DNA of 5,298 nucleotides from Verrucomicrobiota bacterium. GTDB lineage: Bacteria; Chlamydiota; Chlamydiia; Chlamydiales; Rhabdochlamydiaceae. Below are positions 1 through 5,298 of this stretch, in pieces. Made by a program: the position numbers and the translations under genes. The notes under the pieces are model-generated. The model ran no database searches, was not told where the DNA came from, and was given only the letters and a program-made list of their open reading frames with translations. The stretch is from the NCBI GenBank assembly GCA_903970455.1, contig CAJCIW010000159.1, forward strand, positions 1-5,298. Direction: 5' to 3'. Position 1 is the stretch's first letter, and every line of letters begins with the position of its first letter.

Positions 1-1
1 G

Positions 2-1231
2 GGGTTGTTTAACGCATGGTCCGCAGTCGGACTGCTCGTGTTCATGTATTTGAACTGGCAGCTGATCGCCCCAAAGATCCGCGTTGCTACAGAACAATAT
101 AATAGTTTGACGTTTTCTTCTTTTTTTGAGAGCAGGCTTGCTGATACGTCGGGGAAAATCCGAGTCTTTACAGCGATCATGTCATTGCTCTTTTATACGA
201 TTTATATCTCCGCAGGGCTCGTCGGCCTTGGATTGCTTCTCGAAACCCTATTCCATTTGAACTATTACTGGGGCGTCGTGATCGGGCTTGTGATTGTCAT
301 TCCTTACGTATTCACCGGAGGATATGTGACATTGGCCTGGATCGACCTGTTCCAGGGGTTTTTCTTAATGGGCGTGATTATCTTTGTGCCGCTGTTTCTT
401 TTGGGTAAAGTGGGTGGGTGGTCGGGGATTTCCCAAGCGGTTGAGGCAAAAAAATTGACATTGGCGCTTTTCCCGGATTTTTCATCGAAAACGATTCTCG
501 GCATCATAGGGATGACTGCAGGATGGGGCCTCGGCTACTTTGGCCAGCCGCATATTGTGACGAAATTCATGGGGATCCGCAACGTGCATGAGATTTCAAA
601 GTCTAAAGCGATTGGAATGAGTTGGATGCTGCTTTCTTTAGCTGCGGCGACTCTCGTTGGACTTGTCGGCATCGCATTCTTTTCCGGGCGGCAGATCGAT
701 TCAGAACTCGTATTCATTGAAATGGTCCGAGAGTCTTTCCCCCCTTTCTTTGTAGGGTTTATCCTATGCGCCGTCCTCGCTGCTACGATTAATGCGATGA
801 GTTCTCAAGTTTTGGTTTTGTCGTCGACGATTACGGAAGATTTTTATAAACGGATTTTTCGCAAGGACGCCTCGTCTAAAGAGCTGTTGATTGTGGCAAG
901 GGCTGGGGTTATTGGTGTTTCCTGCGTAGCCTTCTTCATCGCCTTTGGAAAATTCAGCACCATCTATTCCCTTGTCCTCTACGCATGGTCGGGCTTAGGA
1001 TCCTCTTTTGGCCCTTTGCTTCTTCTTTCTTTATACTGGAGGGGAATAAACAAGTACGGCGCCTGGGCAGGGATTTTGTCCGGCGGGATCATTGCAGGGA
1101 TTTGGCCTTATGCCAATCATCTATTTTCCATCAATGTCCCATCCCTGCTACCGGGATTCATTTCAAGTTTTGTTCTCATTCTAGCGGTTTCAAAAGCAAC
1201 CCAACATAAAATTTCACAGGCCCAAAAGTAA
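2..1231 (+). CDS. putP: PutP-type sodium/proline symporter (SSF family), 5' end missing
   Basis: Integral inner-membrane transporter of the solute:sodium symporter family, which couples cation entry to uptake of proline or a related solute. The frame is open at the left edge. Aligned by eye to remembered E. coli PutP, about 72 N-terminal residues (TM1, TM2 and their part of the Na+ site) are missing, so the TTG at position 5 is not a credible start. About 11 hydrophobic segments remain, matching the 13 of PutP minus two. Numbering from the codon at position 5, WGLGYFGQPHI at residues 174-184 matches the PutP substrate region (Trp244, Tyr248, Pro252 in E. coli). A segment ending SSTITEDFYK (273-282) and the YAWSGLGSSFGP stretch (326-337) also match. 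In the TM that carries the Na2 site, E. coli Ser340-Thr341 is replaced by Asn263-Ala264. The stop is TAA at 1229-1231, and surE follows after 35 bases. Family assignment is firm; proline as substrate is inferred. Confidence 0.9.
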   Translation, partial: GLFNAWSAVGLLVFMYLNWQLIAPKIRVATEQYNSLTFSSFFESRLADTSGKIRVFTAIMSLLFYTIYISAGLVGLGLLLETLFHLNYYWGVVIGLVIVIPYVFTGGYVTLAWIDLFQGFFLMGVIIFVPLFLLGKVGGWSGISQAVEAKKLTLALFPDFSSKTILGIIGMTAGWGLGYFGQPHIVTKFMGIRNVHEISKSKAIGMSWMLLSLAAATLVGLVGIAFFSGRQIDSELVFIEMVRESFPPFFVGFILCAVLAATINAMSSQVLVLSSTITEDFYKRIFRKDASSKELLIVARAGVIGVSCVAFFIAFGKFSTIYSLVLYAWSGLGSSFGPLLLLSLYWRGINKYGAWAGILSGGIIAGIWPYANHLFSINVPSLLPGFISSFVLILAVSKATQHKISQAQK

Positions 1232-1255
1232 CTTTTGTGGTACCATCTCCCTTTT

Positions 1256-1262
1256 AGAGGGG
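1256..1262 (+). promoter_or_regulatory. Ribosome binding site of surE
   Basis: AGAGGGG lies four bases before the ATG at 1267 and fixes that start. Part of it can pair with CCCT at 1249-1252 (with AGGG at 1258-1261, loop of five), forming a small stem that might modestly hide the site. The 35-base gap after the symporter shows no independent promoter that I can support. Confidence 0.6.
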
Positions 1263-1266
1263 TTCC

Positions 1267-2049
1267 ATGAGAAAGAAGTTAAAAATTTTAGTTACGAATG
1301 ACGATGGTATCGATGCGCCGGGATTGAAATACCTGTGGGAAGCTTTAGTCGATATCGCCGAACTCTACATCATTGCCCCTTCTTCGGAGAAATCGGGCGT
1401 TGGATTGGGGATCACGATCCGCGACCCGATTCTCATTCAACCCGTGTCCTGGGAAAAGGATACAAAAGCATGGAAGGTAACAGGGACTCCTGCCGATTGC
1501 GTACGCATGGGCTTGAGCGTCATTTTAAAATCTCCTCCCGATTTAGTCGTTTCCGGGATTAACCGCGGCTCCAATTCCGGGCGCAATGTGCTCTATAGCG
1601 GGACCGTGGGAGGGGTGATTGAAGGCATTCTCCGCAACGTTCCTGGGATTGCTTTTTCTTGCGTGGATTTCGTCAATCCCGACTATAAAAAGGCGCTGCA
1701 TCTCATCCATCCGCTTGTTAATCATGTCATCGAAAATCCGCTTCCCCATGGCACATTTCTCAATGTCAATTTTCCCGATACGCAAGAGATCCGAGGGATC
1801 AAGCTAGCCCGTCAAGGTAGAGGCTATTGGATTGAAGATCCAGACCACCGCATCCATCCGGAAGGGCACTCTTACTTCTGGCATGGGGGAAAATGGAACG
1901 AACACGATGAACATGAAGAAAGCGATGTGCATTTGTTAAAGCAAGGTTTTGCAGCTGCTGTCCCCATCCAAGTCAGCGAGTTGACGGACCATAAGCTGTA
2001 CCAAGAGCGCAAGGCGCATTTCGATACTCTATTTTCTTACAACCCCTAA
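1267..2049 (+). CDS. surE: 5'/3'-nucleotidase SurE (survival protein)
   Basis: Cytoplasmic metal-dependent phosphatase that removes phosphate from nucleoside 5'- and 3'-monophosphates; some family members also act on short polyphosphate. The protein is 260 residues, the normal SurE length. The metal-binding motif NDDG is at 11-14 (ligands Asp12, Asp13), Ser43 lies in the EKSG segment, and Asn99 lies in SGINRGSN; together these are the four expected ligands. TGTPADC (72-78) and YSGTVGG (110-116) are the other family signatures. The ATG start sits just before the first beta strand and has a good ribosome binding site. Residues 191-222 form a segment rich in His, Asp and Glu (seven His) inside the region that in relatives precedes the conserved TDV..L..G motif; here that motif reads SDVHLLKQGF. 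It probably shares a transcript with the symporter upstream. Its last 21 bases overlap the end of the convergent lipoprotein gene. Function is secure by family; the physiological substrate is not visible. Confidence 0.96.
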   Translation: MRKKLKILVTNDDGIDAPGLKYLWEALVDIAELYIIAPSSEKSGVGLGITIRDPILIQPVSWEKDTKAWKVTGTPADCVRMGLSVILKSPPDLVVSGINRGSNSGRNVLYSGTVGGVIEGILRNVPGIAFSCVDFVNPDYKKALHLIHPLVNHVIENPLPHGTFLNVNFPDTQEIRGIKLARQGRGYWIEDPDHRIHPEGHSYFWHGGKWNEHDEHEESDVHLLKQGFAAAVPIQVSELTDHKLYQERKAHFDTLFSYNP

Positions 2050-2451
2050 CTCTCTTTTTTTGGCCAGGGTTCTCTCATAAGCATCGAGGCGAACAAGGGC
2101 CTCTTGCTGGCTCCTCTCTATCACTTCGCGGCCGCCTTCGATCGCGTAAATGCGCCGGAGCTGTTTTTGCAATTCCTCTTCAAAGCTATTTGCCTCAAAA
2201 ACAGGTTCATCGGAAATCTCTTCCTCGAATCGTTTTTCTTGAAATTCTCTCGCCTCGATCATTAAATCGATCAGGTAATTGAATTGTTTTTTTAATTTTT
2301 GCTCCGCGGAGAGCAGCTGTTCCCGGTTTTCAATTTTTTCCAATTCTAAAACCAATGAACGACAATGCGTCTCTCCCTCCTTTTGAAACTCTTTGGAAGA
2401 GTTTGGCGAGCAGCCCCACAGACAAATCAATAAAAAAATCACGTTCTTCAC
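2029..2451 (-). CDS. Small predicted lipoprotein, mostly helical, unknown function
   Basis: I do not recognise a named family. I place the start at GTG (2449-2451), giving 140 residues, because it opens directly into a lipoprotein signal: MKN, a hydrophobic core VIFLLICL, then the lipobox LWGC with the lipidated Cys at residue 14. An AGGA ribosome binding site lies six bases upstream. Ser follows the Cys, so there is no Asp retention signal, and export to the outer membrane is possible. After a short Ser/Asn stretch the mature part is charged and helix-forming. One long helix or coiled coil runs over roughly residues 20-80, an acidic break (EEISDEP) follows, and a second helix runs from about 93 to 135 containing RIYAIEGGREVIERSQ. 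The frame stays open upstream to an ATG at 2589, but that would add 46 residues translated through a strong hairpin and bury the signal peptide. The TAG stop at 2029-2031 lies inside the end of surE. The signal peptide is unusually short. Confidence 0.8.
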   Translation of the reverse strand: MKNVIFLLICLWGCSPNSSKEFQKEGETHCRSLVLELEKIENREQLLSAEQKLKKQFNYLIDLMIEAREFQEKRFEEEISDEPVFEANSFEEELQKQLRRIYAIEGGREVIERSQQEALVRLDAYERTLAKKRELGVVRK

Positions 2452-2457
2452 TACAAT

Positions 2458-2461
2458 TCCT
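2458..2461 (-). promoter_or_regulatory. Ribosome binding site supporting the GTG start of the lipoprotein
   Basis: On the minus strand AGGA is followed by six bases and then GTG. This spacing is good, and together with the lipobox it decides the start in favour of GTG at 2451 over the upstream ATG at 2589. Confidence 0.55.
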
Positions 2462-2503
2462 ATATATCGGAAAGGATTCAAAAGTTGCGTATAATTGCGT
2501 TGA

Positions 2504-2556
2504 CTCAACTTTCCACCTTTTTGGGGCCGAACCCCTGGAAAAGGTGGAAAGTCGAG
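2504..2556. repeat. Strong 53-base hairpin between the branching enzyme and lipoprotein genes
   Basis: The arms 2504-2521 and 2539-2556 pair at 17 of 18 positions; the single A-C mismatch is 2507/2553, and the 14 innermost pairs (2508-2521 with 2539-2552) are perfect. A further four-base GGGG/CCCC stem (2523-2526 with 2532-2535) closes a five-base loop, leaving a small internal bulge (T2522 against TGG). Neither strand has a run of T directly after the arm, so it is not a standard intrinsic terminator. It sits just downstream of a candidate minus-strand promoter and would form the extreme 5' end of the lipoprotein mRNA. A role as a 5' stabilising or regulatory leader, or as a processing site, is inference. 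Confidence 0.75.
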
Positions 2557-2560
2557 GGTG

Positions 2561-2589
2561 AGAGTAATGACTTTGAAAAAAAATGTCAA
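2561..2589 (-). promoter_or_regulatory. Candidate sigma-70-type promoter for the lipoprotein gene
   Basis: On the minus strand a perfect -35 box TTGACA (2584-2589) is separated by 17 bases from TACTCT (2561-2566). The latter keeps only the first, second and last bases of the TATAAT consensus. The spacer contains eight consecutive T. Transcription would begin near 2554, giving a leader of about 100 bases before the GTG that starts with the hairpin. The -10 box is weak, so this is a candidate only. Confidence 0.35.
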
Positions 2590-2610
2590 AAGAGGGTTTA
2601 AATATTCCCT
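2576..2610 (-). terminator. Weak candidate terminator after the branching enzyme gene
   Basis: Just past the TGA stop, the minus strand has AGGG (2607-2610) able to pair with CCCT (2593-2596) around a ten-base AT-rich loop. CTTTT comes next, and nine bases beyond the stem a run of eight T begins (2576-2583). A four-pair stem is short for an intrinsic terminator and the long T run is not adjacent to it. It overlaps the candidate promoter for the next gene. Confidence 0.25.
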
Positions 2611-2614
2611 TCAA

Positions 2615-5298
2615 TCAACAAAATTGCTCTTCCAAGAGTAGGGCAGTAAATGGAGGCAAACGCAATTTCAACCCGGTTGGGCGATTCGATCCGTCGCGTA
2701 TGATTTCAGGACAGGAATTGCGTCCTTCTCCGCCATAGGCCAGATTATCTGTACTGTAGACTTCCTTAATCCCGACGAGCTTATCGAGTTCATGGGCATA
2801 GCTTCCATTGGGGAACTGGATGATATAATTGTGAAGATCTTTGTCGGAAGAATTAAAGATGCAAGCGTATTGCTGACCCCCTCCCTTACGGTGGAAGCTC
2901 AACACGCCATTTTCTGCGTCCTTCCCTTCAATCCAGGCAAATCCTGCATCGGTTTGGTCATGCAGGCCAGGAGAGCGGTTATACAGAGACAGGAGGTCTT
3001 TGCGGCTTTCACGTGCTCCGCGATGGTATTGATGATTATGAATATCGATGCTTGGGTCGAGCTCTTCCCATTGCATGGAGGCTTTTTTCCGTTCAACTGG
3101 ATTGTTCACCCCCTGAATGACGCGGCCATGCCATTCTTGCGTTTGCAGGATTTCGTTCCCCATAAAGTCTAAAACAGGTCCGCCGCCTCGAAGCAGCTGA
3201 TAAGCAAGGGCAACGCGTCCATTCGCAAATTTATCTGGGTTGTTATTGCCTCCCATTTTGGTAAAAATCGTCCCGTGTCCATTAGCGCTTTCATCGTGAG
3301 AGAAGGGAAGAACGACTTTGCCACGCGGGCGAAAATCATCGGATTGATCGACGTCTTTGAGAGTTCGAGAAAAGATGTTGTAAGCCGCAGGTCTTTGATG
3401 AGGCGGAAGAGCAAAATATCGCAGGGTGTCGTTCATGAATCCCATGTGCCAGGTCAAATCGAAACCAACGCCGGTTGTCTTTACGATCTGTCCCACCTCT
3501 GTGACAGGGCGGATTAGGTTAGCGAAGCCCATTGCCTCTTCGGCTATCATGAGAATTCCTGGATATTTCGCGTGGACATAGGTATTGAGATTCCCTAAGA
3601 ATTCTTTCGCGTCTTCATTGACATCCCCGGCTTTCGTATATTCCCGATCTAGATTGTAATTAAGCATCGATTGCACAGCGTCGACGCGGATCCCGTCGAA
3701 ATGAAATGTCTGTAAGAGAAACTCGAGGTTGGAAGCTAAAAAATCTCGAGTGCATTGCTTCCGAGTATCGAATTCATAAGTCTTCCATACCGGGTGGATC
3801 GCGTAAGAGGGATTATCATTCTCGTAAATCGGGCTGCCGTCAAAAGAGCACAAAGAAAAGGGATCGTTCGCAAAGTGGGCTGGCACCCAGTCTGCGATCA
3901 CCCCCATCTTCTCCTGGTGAAGGTAATTGATGAAGAACTGGAAATCTTCAATCGAGCCCATCGCGCTGTTTAATGCAAAAAAACTCGTGATTTGATACCC
4001 CATGGAAATCGGCTGAGGGTGTTCGAAAAGAGCCATGAGTTCCACATGGCTATAGCACATTTCCTTGGAATAATTCACAAGTTGCGGGGCTAGCTCGCGC
4101 CAGTTCAGGGTATCCCCATTCTCTTTTTTCTTCCATGTTGGAGAGTGGATTTCATAAATCGACATCGGCGTTCTTCCTGGATTGATATGCACGCGGTTTG
4201 CCATCCAAGAGCCGTCTGTCCAAACGAATCCCGTGTCTATTTCGCGCACTATCGATTCATGGTTTTCGGATCGCAATTCACTCCTGTGGATGAGATTGCC
4301 AAAGGCAAACGGATCGAGTTTCTTAAATGGGGCTCCTCCAGCTTTCCCCACAATCATAAAATGGTAGGAACGTCCTGGATGTGCATGTTCAGTCTGCGCT
4401 TCCCAAATTCCATTTTCCTTTTTAGTCAGTTTGATGGCATGTTCGACATTGCCCCAGGCAGTCAAATTAAGGGTGATTTCTCTTGCATTCGGAGCGTAAA
4501 CGCGAAAGGTCGTCTTATTTGAACGCTTGTCGTAATGGGCGCCCATAGTTTTGTATAGATCCAGATTAAAGCCCCGGCCAAAGTAAGGAGGTTGAGGCAA
4601 TCTGGTTTTTACTGTTTGCGGCAATCCGTTAAAAAGAGATTGCAACTGTCGATCGGTGATTTTTAGGTCTGGATGATTAGCGAGGAAAATCGCTTCTTTT
4701 TGTGTATCGCGCAGCTGTGCCAATCCATCGAATTCGGATTGCTTGCTGGCAGCTTCAGGATGATTCCCGGCAGTTTTCAAACCTTCCACTTCTTCCTTCA
4801 ATGCTTCCAGTTTGTATTCAATAGCCAAAACTTCGCTAAGCTGCTTGAGCAGAGGGCCTTCTTGAGCAGATAAGAGAGGGGGAAAGGATCTGAGCAATAT
4901 CTCAGGATCAGATTCGAGCTTTCCTTTACTGAATCCAGATTCATTCGGGGCGCCTGAGGCAAGCCAAATGGCTTGATGGATTTTTACCTGGAGAACGGGA
5001 TGAAGATTTTTTAGTTCTTTGGAAAGTTCCTTATAGGGAAGAGGCAGTTTGGCTGCAAAATTATTTAGCGCATTATATTGATTTTCGATAACTTTCAATT
5101 GCGGCAAATGAATCGGATACAATTTTTTGTTGATTGCTTCGGATAATTTGGCGATCTCCCTTTCCAAATGTGATCTTCTATGCGGGCTCAAAGTAGATGC
5201 ATTTCTGTCCTGCGGATTCAGCTCAGCGAGGCGGTTTTGCAATTTTTCTACTTCATCGGGAATGAGATTGCGGTTAGGCAACGCGACCTCGGATAGAA
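2615..5298 (-). CDS. glgB: GlgB-like 1,4-alpha-glucan branching enzyme (GH13) with atypical N-terminal extension, open at the right edge
   Basis: Cytoplasmic glycogen synthesis enzyme that cuts alpha-1,4 chains and rejoins them as alpha-1,6 branches. Residues are numbered from a possible TTG start at 5279-5281 (888 residues), but the frame continues to the edge, so the true start may lie outside. Residues 1-235 are charged, Leu-rich and mostly helical, with no domain I recognise. A CBM48-like beta domain follows (about 244-335), then the GH13 barrel from RTPMSIYEIHSPTW (370-383). Region I is DWVPAHF (464-470). Region II is DGIRVDAV (529-536; nucleophile Asp534). Region III is IAEEA (579-583; acid/base Glu581). 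Region IV is LPFSHDE (658-664; Asp663). GVGFDLTWHMGFMNDTLRYF, FMGNE and the C-terminal LPPFTALLLE also match GlgB. Differences are SANGHG in place of the usual VVHGK after SHDE, and a shortened loop after region II. GlgB-type assignment is firm; it could be a second, specialised branching isoform. Confidence 0.9.
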   Translation of the reverse strand, partial: LSEVALPNRNLIPDEVEKLQNRLAELNPQDRNASTLSPHRRSHLEREIAKLSEAINKKLYPIHLPQLKVIENQYNALNNFAAKLPLPYKELSKELKNLHPVLQVKIHQAIWLASGAPNESGFSKGKLESDPEILLRSFPPLLSAQEGPLLKQLSEVLAIEYKLEALKEEVEGLKTAGNHPEAASKQSEFDGLAQLRDTQKEAIFLANHPDLKITDRQLQSLFNGLPQTVKTRLPQPPYFGRGFNLDLYKTMGAHYDKRSNKTTFRVYAPNAREITLNLTAWGNVEHAIKLTKKENGIWEAQTEHAHPGRSYHFMIVGKAGGAPFKKLDPFAFGNLIHRSELRSENHESIVREIDTGFVWTDGSWMANRVHINPGRTPMSIYEIHSPTWKKKENGDTLNWRELAPQLVNYSKEMCYSHVELMALFEHPQPISMGYQITSFFALNSAMGSIEDFQFFINYLHQEKMGVIADWVPAHFANDPFSLCSFDGSPIYENDNPSYAIHPVWKTYEFDTRKQCTRDFLASNLEFLLQTFHFDGIRVDAVQSMLNYNLDREYTKAGDVNEDAKEFLGNLNTYVHAKYPGILMIAEEAMGFANLIRPVTEVGQIVKTTGVGFDLTWHMGFMNDTLRYFALPPHQRPAAYNIFSRTLKDVDQSDDFRPRGKVVLPFSHDESANGHGTIFTKMGGNNNPDKFANGRVALAYQLLRGGGPVLDFMGNEILQTQEWHGRVIQGVNNPVERKKASMQWEELDPSIDIHNHQYHRGARESRKDLLSLYNRSPGLHDQTDAGFAWIEGKDAENGVLSFHRKGGGQQYACIFNSSDKDLHNYIIQFPNGSYAHELDKLVGIKEVYSTDNLAYGGEGRNSCPEIIRDGSNRPTGLKLRLPPFTALLLEEQFC
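5279..5290 (-). promoter_or_regulatory. Possible TTG start and ribosome binding site of the branching enzyme gene
   Basis: On the minus strand GAGG (5287-5290) is followed by five bases and then TTG (5279-5281), a workable start arrangement. The frame is also open through the remaining 17 bases to the edge (Leu-Ser-Glu-Val-Ala upstream of the TTG), so an earlier start outside the window is equally possible. Only upstream sequence can settle this. Confidence 0.3.

Noticed and set aside
5..7. TTG at position 5 as the real start of the symporter
   Set aside because: Alignment to PutP shows about 72 residues, including the first two membrane segments, should precede it, and the frame is open to the left edge.
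2501..2509. TTGACT on the plus strand as a promoter
   Set aside because: It belongs to the small palindrome GTTGACTCAAC at the base of the hairpin, has no convincing -10 box at the right spacing, and no plus-strand gene lies downstream.
2523..2538. tRNA T-arm resemblance on the minus strand (GGGGTTCGGCCCC)
   Set aside because: No acceptor, D or anticodon arms fit around it; it is the top of the long hairpin.
2504..2556. Hairpin as a standard intrinsic terminator for the branching enzyme gene
   Set aside because: Neither strand shows a T run directly after the stem. The nearest long T run on the minus strand (2576-2583) lies upstream of the hairpin, not after it.
2452..2589. Longer version of the lipoprotein starting at ATG 2589 (186 residues)
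   Set aside because: The extra 46 residues are not signal-like, would be translated through the strong hairpin and candidate promoter, and would place the lipobox Cys at residue 60, too deep for a lipoprotein signal. The GTG at 2451 has a good ribosome binding site.
2792..3172. 126-residue plus-strand open frame
   Set aside because: It lies wholly antisense to conserved C-terminal branching enzyme sequence, has no domain or ribosome binding site that I can support, and looks like a shadow of the real gene.
4145..4522. 125-residue plus-strand open frame
   Set aside because: It is antisense to the CBM48 and barrel start of the branching enzyme, and its composition reads like a reverse-frame translation.

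Overview
The window reads as ordinary bacterial chromosome of moderate GC content with four protein genes and almost no spare DNA. Two lie on the plus strand (a proline/sodium symporter cut by the left edge, then surE). Two lie on the minus strand (a glycogen branching enzyme open at the right edge, then a small lipoprotein). The two pairs converge and their 3' ends overlap by 21 bases at 2029-2049. I see no RNA gene, insertion sequence, CRISPR array or phage gene. The gene content, the SurE sequence style and the variant branching enzyme would fit a member of the Chlamydiota, particularly an environmental (Parachlamydiales-type) lineage. That is an impression from remembered family sequences, not a search result.

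Left half, plus strand. Positions 2-1231 encode the last 11 or so membrane segments of a PutP-type solute:sodium symporter. Its substrate motif WGLGYFGQPH is intact, but the two hydroxyl residues of the canonical Na2 site are replaced by Asn-Ala. After 35 bases comes surE (1267-2049), a complete SurE 5'/3'-nucleotidase with all four metal ligands. The short gap and good ribosome binding site suggest co-transcription.

Right half, minus strand. Positions 5298-2615 encode a GlgB-like GH13 branching enzyme. It has a complete catalytic triad, unusual sequence next to the third catalytic residue, a shortened loop after region II, and about 235 N-terminal residues that do not look like the usual GlgB N-terminal domain. 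A 163-base intergenic region (2452-2614) follows. It contains a good -35 box with a 17-base spacer and a weak -10 box, then a strong 53-base hairpin that would sit at the very 5' end of the resulting transcript. Downstream is a 140-residue, mostly helical lipoprotein (2451-2029) that probably starts at GTG.

The genes do not form one pathway. The symporter would import proline or a similar solute, SurE would dephosphorylate nucleotides, the branching enzyme would make alpha-1,6 branches in glycogen, and the lipoprotein is of unknown role. The points most worth following up are the atypical branching enzyme with its extra N-terminal region, the lost Na2-site hydroxyls in the symporter, and the hairpin leader in front of the lipoprotein gene.
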